Of a DNA stretch of 64,000 bases, positions 51,929-60,396 are shown in pieces. Numbering within the stretch: the first letter of the stretch is position 1; each line of letters opens with the position of its first letter. Position numbers and translations under genes: made by a program. The notes under the pieces are model-generated. The model worked only from the letters and a program-made list of their open reading frames with translations. It was not told where the DNA came from and did no database searches. Source of the stretch: an uncultured Paracoccaceae bacterium (lineage in GTDB: Bacteria > Pseudomonadota > Alphaproteobacteria > Rhodobacterales > Rhodobacteraceae); the NCBI GenBank assembly GCA_947489445.1, contig CANLDN010000003.1:310001-374000 (forward strand), given 5' to 3'.

Positions 51929-53191
51929 TCATTCGTAGATGCGTTGACGTGTCTCTTCCAGACGAGCCAGGATGTCGTCCAGACTATCTGGGAACACCAT
52001 GAATTCCTGCAGGCCTTCCATGCCGACGGACGCCATTTCCGCAGAGAAGTCGCGGTCGAAGAACTGCATGATGCCGCCATTTGCATTGCTCGACAGCATC
52101 TCGAAGCCCTGCTCCAAGAACTTGTCATCGTCGATGGACGCGTTGGCGTTCACAGGCAGCTGACCCAAGGCGCCACCACCGTTGATCTCTGTCTGGACCT
52201 CGGCAGATGTGACGAAGCGCAAGAACTCTTTCGCGGCGTCCATGTTTTGCGCGCCCGATGCGATGTGGAACGTGTCCGTTGGCGCATCCTCGGCATAGTC
52301 GACGCTCGCGTTGATGACAGGGAACTGATAGAAGTCCAGCTGGTCGTCCGTCAGGCCACCATCACGCATGGCAGCCACGGCAAAGTTACCCATCAGGTAA
52401 GACGCGGCTTCACCATTCAGCATGAAGGGCAGGGCCTCTTGCCAGCTATAGTTCTGGTGGTCTTCAATGAAGGCCCCCATGTCGATCAGCTGACGCCAGT
52501 TGGCGAATGTCTGGCGGACGCGGTCGTCTGTCCATTCAATCTCACCCCGGGCCAAGGCGATGTGGAAGTCATAGCCGTTGGTGCGCGAGTTGATGTAGTC
52601 GAACCAGCCGCCAGCGGTCCACAGGAACTTGGTCCCGATGGTGTAGCATTTGACGCCGTTATCCAGCAGCGTCTGGCAGTTGGCCATTTCTTCTTCCCAG
52701 GTGGTCGGCTCAGACAAGCCGTACTGGTCGAAGATGTCTTTGCGATAATAAACGCCCCACTGGTAGTAGGTGTACGGCACGCCCCACTGCTTATCATCCA
52801 GCGTCATTGCGCCCTTGGTGGATGCCAGTGCTTCGAATTCAGGTTCGGCCCAGAGGTCCGAGATATCAGCGAACAGGCCTGCATCTACGTATGGGCGCAT
52901 CCGGTTGGCAGCATACCAGTTCACGACGTCGGGTGGGTTTGCACCCAATGCGTTACGGATCTGCGTCTTCCACGCCTCGCGGTCAACAATGGTCAGATCG
53001 ATTTCGAGTTCAGGGTGCAGCGCACCGAAATCCTCGACAAGGCCTTCCATCACTGCGCGCGGCGCAGGGTTCGACATGTCAGAGGTAATCCGTAATTCGC
53101 CAGACAGCGAATGCGCGTCTGCCATAGCGGTTGACGCAGTTGCGCCAAAAGCCACCAACGCCGCGAGCGACGTTTTCAAAATGGAATGCAT
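51929..53191 (-). CDS. galactoside ABC transporter substrate-binding protein
   Basis: A 420-residue family 1 SBP from ATG 53191 (GGGAGGA upstream). The signal peptide is ILKTSLAALVAFGATASTAMADA. The mature part has LRITSDMSNPAPRAVMEGLVEDFGALHPELEIDLTIV and a NGEAASYLMGNFAVAAM segment common in this class. First gene of the ten-gene operon and the likely specificity determinant. Ligand inferred to be alpha/beta-galactosides. Confidence 0.92.
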   Translation of the reverse strand: MHSILKTSLAALVAFGATASTAMADAHSLSGELRITSDMSNPAPRAVMEGLVEDFGALHPELEIDLTIVDREAWKTQIRNALGANPPDVVNWYAANRMRPYVDAGLFADISDLWAEPEFEALASTKGAMTLDDKQWGVPYTYYQWGVYYRKDIFDQYGLSEPTTWEEEMANCQTLLDNGVKCYTIGTKFLWTAGGWFDYINSRTNGYDFHIALARGEIEWTDDRVRQTFANWRQLIDMGAFIEDHQNYSWQEALPFMLNGEAASYLMGNFAVAAMRDGGLTDDQLDFYQFPVINASVDYAEDAPTDTFHIASGAQNMDAAKEFLRFVTSAEVQTEINGGGALGQLPVNANASIDDDKFLEQGFEMLSSNANGGIMQFFDRDFSAEMASVGMEGLQEFMVFPDSLDDILARLEETRQRIYE

Positions 53192-53261
53192 GGTGTCCTC
53201 CCAGTATGCTTCCGTCATAAAACCTTGTCTCATTATTTGAAACTTGGTTTTGGATATTGAT

Positions 53262-53291
53262 ACTAAACCGCGACTCGGCTAGCCTTGTCAA
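53262..53291 (-). promoter_or_regulatory. candidate promoter of the galactoside operon
   Basis: On the minus strand TTGACA (53291-53286), 18 bases, then TTTAGT (53267-53262). The leader downstream contains AAAACC and GGTTTT arms 21 bases apart, a possible IclR site. The IclR gene is divergent. Confidence 0.5.
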
Positions 53292-53354
53292 CAGTCCAAG
53301 GCTGCACCGGAGGGGAGTTCGGTGTCAAAGGCCGCAAAGGACCGGGGAGGAATT

Positions 53355-54158
53355 ATGGGACATGTGACCGGTGACGGCACAGTCGGCAAAGCACTGCATG
53401 TGCTGGATCAGGTGGCCGCATTCGGGCGGCCCGTGCGCTTCAGCGAGCTGCTGGCCCAGTCCGACTATCCCAAGCCCACGCTTTACCGTTTTGTGCAGAC
53501 GCTGACCAACCAACAGATGCTGGCTTATGACCCAGAGCGGCAGACCTATGCACCCGGTATCAGGTTGGTCCGGTTGGCCCATGCCGCGTGGGAGCAATCG
53601 ACACTGGCCCCTATCGCGCGCCCGCATATTGATGCGCTCAGTGCCGCGGTCGGAGAAACGGTGCATCTAGCGCAGCTCGACAATGCGCAAGTTCTTTACA
53701 TCGACAAACGCAACGCGGGCAAACCGGTGCAAATGTATAGCCAGGCGGGCAAGGTTGGTCCCGCCTATTGTACGGGCGTGGGCAAGGTGATGCTGGCCTT
53801 CTCGGACGCAGAGGATGTGGACCGGGTCATCGCGCAGCAAAGCTTTCACAAATTCACCGGGCATACGCTGACCGATGCGGATGCCTTGCGCGAGGAACTC
53901 GCTGATATCCGTAGCAACGGCTACGGCTTTGACCGCGAAGAACACGAACCGGGGATCATCTGCATCGCCATGCCGATCCTGTCGGAAGGTGGCCGGGTTC
54001 TGGGTGCGCTTTCGGTCACCAGCACAACAAACCGCACAAACCTTGCCGGGTTGGAAGGTTATGTGCCTATCCTGCGGGACACCGCAGAAAAGATCGCTCG
54101 GGACGCCCAGAATTGGAGCTTCCCGGACTACGAAACAAAAGAAGCAACGGGGATATAG
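53355..54158 (+). CDS. IclR-family regulator of galactoside genes
   Basis: A 267-residue IclR protein from ATG 53355 (GGGGAGGA upstream; GTG 53322 is an alternative). The N-terminal winged helix is GKALHVLDQVAAFGRPVRFSELLAQSDYPKPTLYRFVQTL. The effector domain contains GKVGPAYCTGVGKVMLAF and GFDREEHEPGIICIAMPI. Divergent from the transporter operon, it probably represses it until galactose-type ligands are present. Inferred from position. Confidence 0.9.
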   Translation: MGHVTGDGTVGKALHVLDQVAAFGRPVRFSELLAQSDYPKPTLYRFVQTLTNQQMLAYDPERQTYAPGIRLVRLAHAAWEQSTLAPIARPHIDALSAAVGETVHLAQLDNAQVLYIDKRNAGKPVQMYSQAGKVGPAYCTGVGKVMLAFSDAEDVDRVIAQQSFHKFTGHTLTDADALREELADIRSNGYGFDREEHEPGIICIAMPILSEGGRVLGALSVTSTTNRTNLAGLEGYVPILRDTAEKIARDAQNWSFPDYETKEATGI

Positions 54159-54161
54159 ACC

Positions 54162-55223
54162 ATGTCAGGTGTTACGCTGAACAAAGTGATCAAGCGCTAC
54201 GGGGATGTGCAGGTCATCCACGGGATCGATCTGGAAATCAATGATGGTGAATTCTGCGTCTTTGTTGGCCCCTCGGGCTGCGGGAAATCCACCTTGCTGC
54301 GCATGGTGGCCGGGCTAGAGGAGACCACGGAAGGTCAGATCAACATCGGCACGCGCGATGTCACCCGCATGGACCCGTCCGAACGCGGCGTGGCCATGGT
54401 TTTTCAGACCTATGCGCTTTACCCGCATATGACCGTCAAGGATAACATGGGCTTTGGGCTGAAGATGAATGGCCACCCCAAGGCCGAGATTGACAAGAAA
54501 GTGGCCGAAGCCACGCGCATCCTGAAATTGGAAGAGTATCTGTCCCGCAAACCCGCCGCCCTGTCCGGCGGGCAGCGCCAGCGTGTATCCATCGGGCGTG
54601 CGATTGTGCGCGGCCCGGAGGTGTTCTTGTTCGACGAACCCCTGTCCAACCTTGATGCTGAATTGCGGGTGGAAATGCGGGTTGAGATTGCGCGCCTGCA
54701 CAAGGAAATCGGCGCGACGATGATCTACGTCACCCATGATCAGGTCGAGGCGATGACGCTGGCGGACAAGATCGTTGTGCTGCGGTTGGGCAATATCGAA
54801 CAGGTCGGCGCGCCAATGGACCTTTACCGTGATCCTGATAACAAGTTTGTCGCGGGGTTCATCGGTTCGCCCGCGATGAATTTCGTGAATGGGACGGCCA
54901 ACGGTGGCACGGTCACAGCGCCCGGTCTGGGTGCCAGCTATACTGGGATCATCAGCACTGCCTATGATGGCAAGGCTGTCAGCGTCGGTGCCCGGCCTGA
55001 ACATATCGTCATTGATCCCGCTGGCGACAGTCACACGGTTGAGATGACCGAAAGCCTTGGCGGTGTGTCCTTTGCATATCTGACAAGCGACACAGGCGAA
55101 CGGGTGATCGTGGAAGAGCGTGGCGATGAGCGGTCGGTTGAAGGGGCCAAGGTTGGCATCCAGATCGAGACGAACCGCATCTTCCTTTTCGACGCCGAGA
55201 CAGAGGCGCGCATTCGCAGCTAG
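54162..55223 (+). CDS. sugar ABC transporter ATPase (MsmK/UgpC type)
   Basis: A 353-residue ATPase: Walker A GPSGCGKST (residue 37 on), signature LSGGQRQRVS, Walker B VFLFDEPLSNLDAELR, H-loop VTHDQ. The C-terminal TOBE domain (VSVGARPEHIVI) is typical of carbohydrate importers. It sits three bases after the IclR gene, separate from its permeases, and supplies energy to them. Confidence 0.95.
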   Translation: MSGVTLNKVIKRYGDVQVIHGIDLEINDGEFCVFVGPSGCGKSTLLRMVAGLEETTEGQINIGTRDVTRMDPSERGVAMVFQTYALYPHMTVKDNMGFGLKMNGHPKAEIDKKVAEATRILKLEEYLSRKPAALSGGQRQRVSIGRAIVRGPEVFLFDEPLSNLDAELRVEMRVEIARLHKEIGATMIYVTHDQVEAMTLADKIVVLRLGNIEQVGAPMDLYRDPDNKFVAGFIGSPAMNFVNGTANGGTVTAPGLGASYTGIISTAYDGKAVSVGARPEHIVIDPAGDSHTVEMTESLGGVSFAYLTSDTGERVIVEERGDERSVEGAKVGIQIETNRIFLFDAETEARIRS

Positions 55224-55227
55224 CGCG

Positions 55228-55271
55228 CCAGAATTTTGGAAAATTCTGGGTAAAAACCTTTGAAGGTTTTT
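55228..55271. terminator. two perfect hairpins between convergent operons
   Basis: Arms CCAGAATTTT (55228-55237)/AAAATTCTGG (55240-55249) and AAAAACCTT (55252-55260)/AAGGTTTTT (55263-55271). The second ends in a T-run on both strands, so it can terminate both the ATPase gene and the soeC operon. Confidence 0.7.
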
Positions 55272-55282
55272 GGTGCCCCGGT

Positions 55283-56155
55283 CTATCGCTTGCCGTAATA
55301 GAGCCCTACGACATGTTCGGCCTGTGCAAAGAACAACCAGCGTAGCGCGAGCACGCCCGCGATATGGCTGAGCACAGCAAGGGCCGCAAACATGTGGTTG
55401 AACGGCAAGAGCAGCAAGATCACCGGCAGCACAAAGCCCAGCCCCAATGCGATCATGCGCAGCTGCTGCGCGTGTTTGCGACCGACCACATGAATGAATT
55501 CCCGCATCAGATAATTGGTGCCGGTATGCGGCGGCTCGAACGCGCGCACCTTGCCGATATGGCCCAGCCCGGTGGCCGTTTCCATGTTCGTGCCGGATGT
55601 GGCCAGTCGTGTATCGCCTGTGATCCATGCGTAAAATTGTAGGGCACCCGCGATCACAAGCAGCACCATCGTTTCACGCACTTGTCCGGCCATCAGGGCA
55701 CCACCGCCCAGCGACAGGGCCAAGAATAGTGCGGGCGTGGTCCAATGCTTCCACCTTGGGACCGTCTTGAGCTGCGCGTAGATCATCGAGGTGGTGAACA
55801 CTGTCCCCAGCGACCCAAGCGCGCCCAACCAGCCGAGCATCGCGATTTGTGTGTCAGCAAAGACCAGCGCCGCCCCATAGATCGCCATGATGATCAGGGT
55901 GAAGACGGCGCAAATCCCTTCGCGGCTCAGCCAACTTGTTTTCCATTGGCTGAAGGCTTTGATTGCCCGTTCCGGGTGACCGAGGTGAAAAGTGGAGGCC
56001 AGAAGCCCACCGACGGCGAACACATATGCAATCGCGAACCAGATGAACGCGGACAAGCCAGTGGGCACCAGCGCGCCCAGACCCAGCCAGAACAACATGC
56101 CGAACCCGATGCCAGAGAATGTGGTGAAGATGATAACACTTGGTGCGGGATGCAT
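55283..56155 (-). CDS. soeC: SoeC/DmsC-like membrane anchor subunit
   Basis: A 290-residue protein with about eight membrane helices and the DmsC start HPAPSVIIFTTFSGIGFGMLFWLGLGALV. It anchors the molybdoenzyme complex and passes electrons to quinone. Its ATG shares one base with the soeB stop (TAATG). Last gene of the operon. DmsC of a DMSO reductase is the alternative, but the xsc/tauE setting and the lack of a Tat signal on the catalytic subunit favour sulfite dehydrogenase. Confidence 0.82.
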   Translation of the reverse strand: MHPAPSVIIFTTFSGIGFGMLFWLGLGALVPTGLSAFIWFAIAYVFAVGGLLASTFHLGHPERAIKAFSQWKTSWLSREGICAVFTLIIMAIYGAALVFADTQIAMLGWLGALGSLGTVFTTSMIYAQLKTVPRWKHWTTPALFLALSLGGGALMAGQVRETMVLLVIAGALQFYAWITGDTRLATSGTNMETATGLGHIGKVRAFEPPHTGTNYLMREFIHVVGRKHAQQLRMIALGLGFVLPVILLLLPFNHMFAALAVLSHIAGVLALRWLFFAQAEHVVGLYYGKR

Positions 56156-56916
56156 TATTTTGCGCCTCCGGGCAGAGCAGACAGCGCTTTATCCAGCCAA
56201 TGGGCAAAACCCGTGCCGTCTTCTGCGACGGGTTCAAGGTAAGGTGCCAGAATGTCGATTTCCTGCTCCACATCCTTCGGGCGTGGCGGCAAGTATTTGT
56301 TGACTGGCTTTGTACCTTGTTCCGGCATCAGGTCGAACCCGCCACGTTCCGTGACCAACTGCGACACCTCACTGTCCGGATCGCCCAGATCGCCGAAATG
56401 TCGGGCCCCGGCCGGGCAGGTGCGCACGCAGGCAGGCTGGCGGTCTTCCTCGGGCAGGTTTTCGTTGTATATCCGGTCGACGCACAGGGTACATTTCTTC
56501 ATCACCCCCTCTTTGGCATCGAGTTCGCGCGCGCCATAAGGGCAGGCCCATGCGCACAGACCACATCCGATACAGTCACTTTCATTGACCAGCACGATGC
56601 CATCCTCGACCCGCTTGTAGCTGGCCCCTGTCGGGCAGACGGTCACGCAAGGTGCATCCTCGCAATGCAGGCAGGATTTGGGAAAATGGATCAGTTGGGC
56701 CGCCCCCTGATCGGGCTGCACCTCGTAGGAATGCACGCGGTTCAGGAACGTACCCGACGCGGCCCCGGAATAGGCATTCTGATCCGACAGTGGCGCACCG
56801 TAATTCTCGGTGTTCCAGCCCTTGCAGGACACCACACAGGCATGACAACCGACGCAAGTGTCCAGATCAATCACAAGGCCCAGCTTCTTGGCGGAGGGCG
56901 GGGGGAGTTGGGTCAT
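56155..56916 (-). CDS. soeB: SoeB/DmsB-like 4Fe-4S subunit
   Basis: A 253-residue ferredoxin with four cysteine clusters: CVGCHACVVSCKGWN, CLHCEDAPCVTVCPTG, CIGCGLCAWACPYGA and CTLCVDRIYNE... CVRTCPAGA. No signal peptide, so it sits on the cytoplasmic side with the catalytic subunit. Its ATG overlaps the stop of the 49-residue gene upstream (56913-56916). It conducts electrons from SoeA to SoeC. Confidence 0.88.
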   Translation of the reverse strand: MTQLPPPSAKKLGLVIDLDTCVGCHACVVSCKGWNTENYGAPLSDQNAYSGAASGTFLNRVHSYEVQPDQGAAQLIHFPKSCLHCEDAPCVTVCPTGASYKRVEDGIVLVNESDCIGCGLCAWACPYGARELDAKEGVMKKCTLCVDRIYNENLPEEDRQPACVRTCPAGARHFGDLGDPDSEVSQLVTERGGFDLMPEQGTKPVNKYLPPRPKDVEQEIDILAPYLEPVAEDGTGFAHWLDKALSALPGGAK

Positions 56917-57062
56917 ACGATGGCCCTTTCAATGGTTATGGGGGAATTCTGGCCCAGCGGTTCTTCGGCAGCGGCGTCCCATGTGGCGATGAACCAGATG
57001 AAGCTGCCGACGGTCAATGTGAGGAAGGCGGCGATCAGCAATAATATGTGTGATCTTTTCAT
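56913..57062 (-). CDS. 49-residue single-helix membrane protein within the soe operon
   Basis: From ATG 57062 the product is MKRSHILLLIAAFLTLTVGSFIWFIATW followed by about 20 polar residues. One membrane helix covers residues 5-27 with the N-terminus cytoplasmic. Both ends overlap neighbours by ATGA (57059-57062 and 56913-56916), so it is translated in the chain soeA, 167-residue gene, this gene, soeB. I know no family. It may be an assembly or stabilising subunit of the complex. Confidence 0.65.
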   Translation of the reverse strand: MKRSHILLLIAAFLTLTVGSFIWFIATWDAAAEEPLGQNSPITIERAIV

Positions 57063-57562
57063 GATGCAGGTGCCTTGGGTGCGATGCCGAAATAGACAAT
57101 ACGCGGCCCAACCGCGAGGGGTTGGACATAGATCAGGCCACCCAATGAGGCCGCAAGATTGGTCCGGGTGGTGCATTCTTCAAATGTGCTCGCCCATTGA
57201 CTCGTGGCCGGTGCGGGCCACTGGAGTGCCTCAGCATGGGACCTGACTGCTAAGGCAGCAGTGCGCGGCAGCGATGGCATTGTATCGCTCTCATATCCCC
57301 ACGTGCAGATGTTGTTGGTATCATCATAAATTGCGACAATTTCCGCAACGACATTGGGGATCTCAGAGCCGGCGCTATAGAAATCTACCATGACGCTGCT
57401 GGTTTTATCATCGTAACCCAAACCAACGTCGACAGGCGCAAGCTGATCATATTCGGCTTGCGCTTCACGATCCGCCGCTTGCAGGGCTATGCGATAACTC
57501 TCCTCGCCTCCTGCCTGCGCGGGTGCAGCGGCTAACGTAAACAAGGTGAGTGCGCGGATCAT
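57059..57562 (-). CDS. 167-residue secreted protein of unknown function in the soe operon
   Basis: The ATG (57562) overlaps the soeA stop and the stop overlaps the next ATG. A signal peptide is visible (MIRALTLFTLAAAPAQA). The mature part begins EESYRIALQAADREAQAEYDQ and has a NICTWGYESDTMPSL segment near residue 85 and a second cysteine in FEECTTRT near residue 133. I do not recognise the family with certainty. A periplasmic protein wedged into genes for a cytoplasmic enzyme complex suggests a role in sulfite handling outside the membrane, or a chance insertion. Confidence 0.65.
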   Translation of the reverse strand: MIRALTLFTLAAAPAQAGGEESYRIALQAADREAQAEYDQLAPVDVGLGYDDKTSSVMVDFYSAGSEIPNVVAEIVAIYDDTNNICTWGYESDTMPSLPRTAALAVRSHAEALQWPAPATSQWASTFEECTTRTNLAASLGGLIYVQPLAVGPRIVYFGIAPKAPAS

Positions 57563-60384
57563 TCCCCCACCTTCCAATCTAACTCGCTTGGCCCCTTGCC
57601 AACTGGCGACTTGATCGGTGGCAGCGCCGGTTGCGCTTCGTTCGGCACGGCAGATTTCTCGATCTTCACGCGCAGATCGAACCACGCCGCCTGACCTGTA
57701 ATCGGGTCGGAGTTGGCCCATCGCAACCCGTCCCCCTTGGGTGGCAGCAATTCATGGATCAGGTGGTTCAGCAGGAACCCCTTGGTCGCCTCGCTCGCAT
57801 CCTCATCCAGCGCCCAAGCGCCCTTGCGCTTGCCGATGGCGTTCCAGGTCCAGACTGTGTTTTCATTGAGCGACGCCTGATGCGCCACCGGCACCACGAT
57901 GGACCCATGGGCGGATGTCACCTTGGCCCAGTCGCCATCGGTAAACCCGTTCGCCTCCCATACCTTGGTCGGGACATAAAGCGGGTTATGCCCGTGGATC
58001 TGGCGCAGCCAGGCGTTCTGTGTGCCCCAGGAATGATACATCGCCATGGGCCGCTGGGTCAGGGCGTGGATCGGGTATTCCACCGGGTCCACATACCCAT
58101 CCTCGAACGGCGGATACCAGATCGGCAGCGGGTCCATCGTCACCTTGACACGGCCGCGCAGATGCTCGGGTGGCTGGCGGGTGCCGATCCCTTCGGCGGC
58201 GGCCTGAAACTTGCGCAGGGGTTCGACGTAAAGCTGAAAGATATAGGGCTGTTCCACATCGTAGAAACCCATCTTCACCGCCCAGTCCTGATAATCCTTG
58301 CTGAACGGTTTGTAATAGGCGGCATTTTCGGGAACATGCTCGATCCAGAACCCACCATTGGCGATATAGGCCTGCAACTGGTCGCGGTTCACATCACCCC
58401 GCCCCTTGCCCGAACCATCGGCGTTCCGGAAACCTGCCAGCGGGCCAATGCCGGGGCGGCGGATATGGTTGGTGATGTAATCGGCATAGTCAGCGTATTT
58501 CTGGCTGCCATCGTCGTTGACAAACCCCGGCAGACCCAGCCGCCCCCCCAGATCGCAAAGGACCGACTGGAAGCCGCGCACATCGCGGTCAGGCTCCACC
58601 ACCGGCCAGCGGATCGCATCGGCCACGCCATCAGCCTCGCAAATCGGGCGGTCCAGCAGCGAAATGCAATCATGCCGCTCCAGATAGGTCGTGTCGGGCA
58701 GGATCAGGTCGGCATAGGCCACCATTTCCGACGAATAGGCGTCTGAATAGATGATGCGCGGGATGACATATTCGCCATCCTCGCCCTTGTCCGTCAGCAT
58801 CTTCATCACACCGCCGACATTCATCGACGAATTCCACGACATATTCGCCATATACATGAACAGCGTGTCGATCTTGTAGGGATCGCCCGCATGGGCGTTG
58901 GAGATCACCATATGCATCAGCCCATGGGCGGACATGGGGTTTTCCCAACTATACGCCTTGTCGATGCGCACAGGCTTGCCGTCCGCATCGATCAGCAGGT
59001 CTTCGGGCCCATGGGTATAGCCCAGATGCGGACCATCCAGCGCCGCACCCGGTGTGACCTTGCCATGCGGCTTCGGATGGGCGGTCGCAGGCTTGGGGTA
59101 GGGCGGTTTGAACCGCATGCCGCCCGGCACCTCGACCGACCCGAGGATGATCTGCAACACATGCAGCGCACGGCAGGTCTGAAACCCGTTGGAATGCGCC
59201 GAAATCCCGCGCATCGCGTGGAACGACACTGGACGCCCCACCATTTTTCCGTGTGTCTTGCCCCGGAAATCCGTCCATTGCCGGTCAAGCTCAATAGCCT
59301 CGTCAAAGGCGACGCGGGCCAGATCAGCCGCAATCGCGCGAATGCGTTTCGCCGGGATACCGCAGCTTTCCGCAACAGCCTCTGGTGCATAGTCATCCGA
59401 CAGATAGCGATCAGCCATCAAGTGAAACACCGGACGGTGGGTCACACCTTTGGCGCGGTGGGTTGCGGCCAGATCAGGCTCCACCCCTTGTCCGTTCCAC
59501 GGGGCCAGCGCCCCGGTGCGCCGGTCGATGACCTGCGGCTGACCATCGGCATCGCGCAAAAACAGGCCGAACTGATCCGATTTGGGGTCTTCATTCACCA
59601 GTACAGACGCATTGGTGAATCGCGCCAGATAATCCAGATCAACGCGGCCCGCCTTCATCAGACAATGGATCAGCGCCAGGATGAACTGACCATCCGTGCC
59701 TGGTGTGATGCCCACCCAATCATCGGCCACAGCATTGTAACCGGTGCGGATCGGGTTCACCCCGATCATGCGGGCACCGCGCGCCTTGATCTTGCCGATG
59801 CCCATCTTGATCGGATTGCTGTCATGGTCCTCGGCCACGCCGAACAACATGAAGAGCTTGGTATGATCCCAATCCGGCTGACCAAATTCCCAGAACGCAC
59901 CGCCCATCGTGTAGATACCAGCGGCGGCCATGTTCACCGAACAGAACCCCCCGTGGGCGGCATAGTTCGGGGTGCCAAACCCCTGTGCCCAGAATGACGT
60001 GAAAGATTGCGACTGATCGCGTCCCGTGAAAAACGCCAGCTTTTCGGGGGCTTCAGCCCGAATGGGCGCCAGCCAGTCCGTCGCAGTCGTCAGCGCCTCT
60101 TCCCAGGAAATCTCCTCGAACTCGCCCGACCCGCGCGGGCCGACCCGCTTCAGCGGCGCCCGCAGCCGCGACGGCGCGTTGTGCTGCATGATGCCCGCGC
60201 TGCCCTTGGCACACAGCACACCCCGGTTCACCGGATGATCCTTGTTGCCCTCGATATAGGCGACCTTGCCGCCTTTCATATGCACATTGATCCCGCAGCG
60301 GCAGGCGCACATGTAGCAGGTCGTCTTGCGCACCTCGTCCGAGACCTTGGGTGATGTATCCAGTTGCGGCTGATCAAGGGACAT
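57559..60384 (-). CDS. soeA: SoeA-like cytoplasmic molybdopterin oxidoreductase
   Basis: A 941-residue enzyme of the DMSO-reductase superfamily. The N-terminal 4Fe-4S site is C23-x2-C26-x3-C30-x27-C58 (CYMCACRCG ... GVLCAKG). The molybdopterin domains and the C-terminal molydopterin dinucleotide-binding part (ALTQRPMAMYHSWGTQNAWLRQIHGHNPLYV) are complete. There is no Tat leader, so it is cytoplasmic, as in SoeABC sulfite dehydrogenase and unlike DmsA. With SoeB and SoeC it would oxidise sulfite to sulfate and reduce quinone. The operon with xsc supports this role. Confidence 0.85.
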   Translation of the reverse strand: MSLDQPQLDTSPKVSDEVRKTTCYMCACRCGINVHMKGGKVAYIEGNKDHPVNRGVLCAKGSAGIMQHNAPSRLRAPLKRVGPRGSGEFEEISWEEALTTATDWLAPIRAEAPEKLAFFTGRDQSQSFTSFWAQGFGTPNYAAHGGFCSVNMAAAGIYTMGGAFWEFGQPDWDHTKLFMLFGVAEDHDSNPIKMGIGKIKARGARMIGVNPIRTGYNAVADDWVGITPGTDGQFILALIHCLMKAGRVDLDYLARFTNASVLVNEDPKSDQFGLFLRDADGQPQVIDRRTGALAPWNGQGVEPDLAATHRAKGVTHRPVFHLMADRYLSDDYAPEAVAESCGIPAKRIRAIAADLARVAFDEAIELDRQWTDFRGKTHGKMVGRPVSFHAMRGISAHSNGFQTCRALHVLQIILGSVEVPGGMRFKPPYPKPATAHPKPHGKVTPGAALDGPHLGYTHGPEDLLIDADGKPVRIDKAYSWENPMSAHGLMHMVISNAHAGDPYKIDTLFMYMANMSWNSSMNVGGVMKMLTDKGEDGEYVIPRIIYSDAYSSEMVAYADLILPDTTYLERHDCISLLDRPICEADGVADAIRWPVVEPDRDVRGFQSVLCDLGGRLGLPGFVNDDGSQKYADYADYITNHIRRPGIGPLAGFRNADGSGKGRGDVNRDQLQAYIANGGFWIEHVPENAAYYKPFSKDYQDWAVKMGFYDVEQPYIFQLYVEPLRKFQAAAEGIGTRQPPEHLRGRVKVTMDPLPIWYPPFEDGYVDPVEYPIHALTQRPMAMYHSWGTQNAWLRQIHGHNPLYVPTKVWEANGFTDGDWAKVTSAHGSIVVPVAHQASLNENTVWTWNAIGKRKGAWALDEDASEATKGFLLNHLIHELLPPKGDGLRWANSDPITGQAAWFDLRVKIEKSAVPNEAQPALPPIKSPVGKGPSELDWKVGE

Positions 60385-60396
60385 GGGGCAAACCTT

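Noticed and set aside
54315..55628. 437-residue minus-strand frame across the transporter ATPase end
   Set aside because: It is an antisense shadow of a clear ATPase gene and runs through the terminator hairpins.
57631..59997. Two long plus-strand frames opposite soeA
   Set aside because: soeA motifs are complete on the minus strand; these frames show only reversed codon bias.
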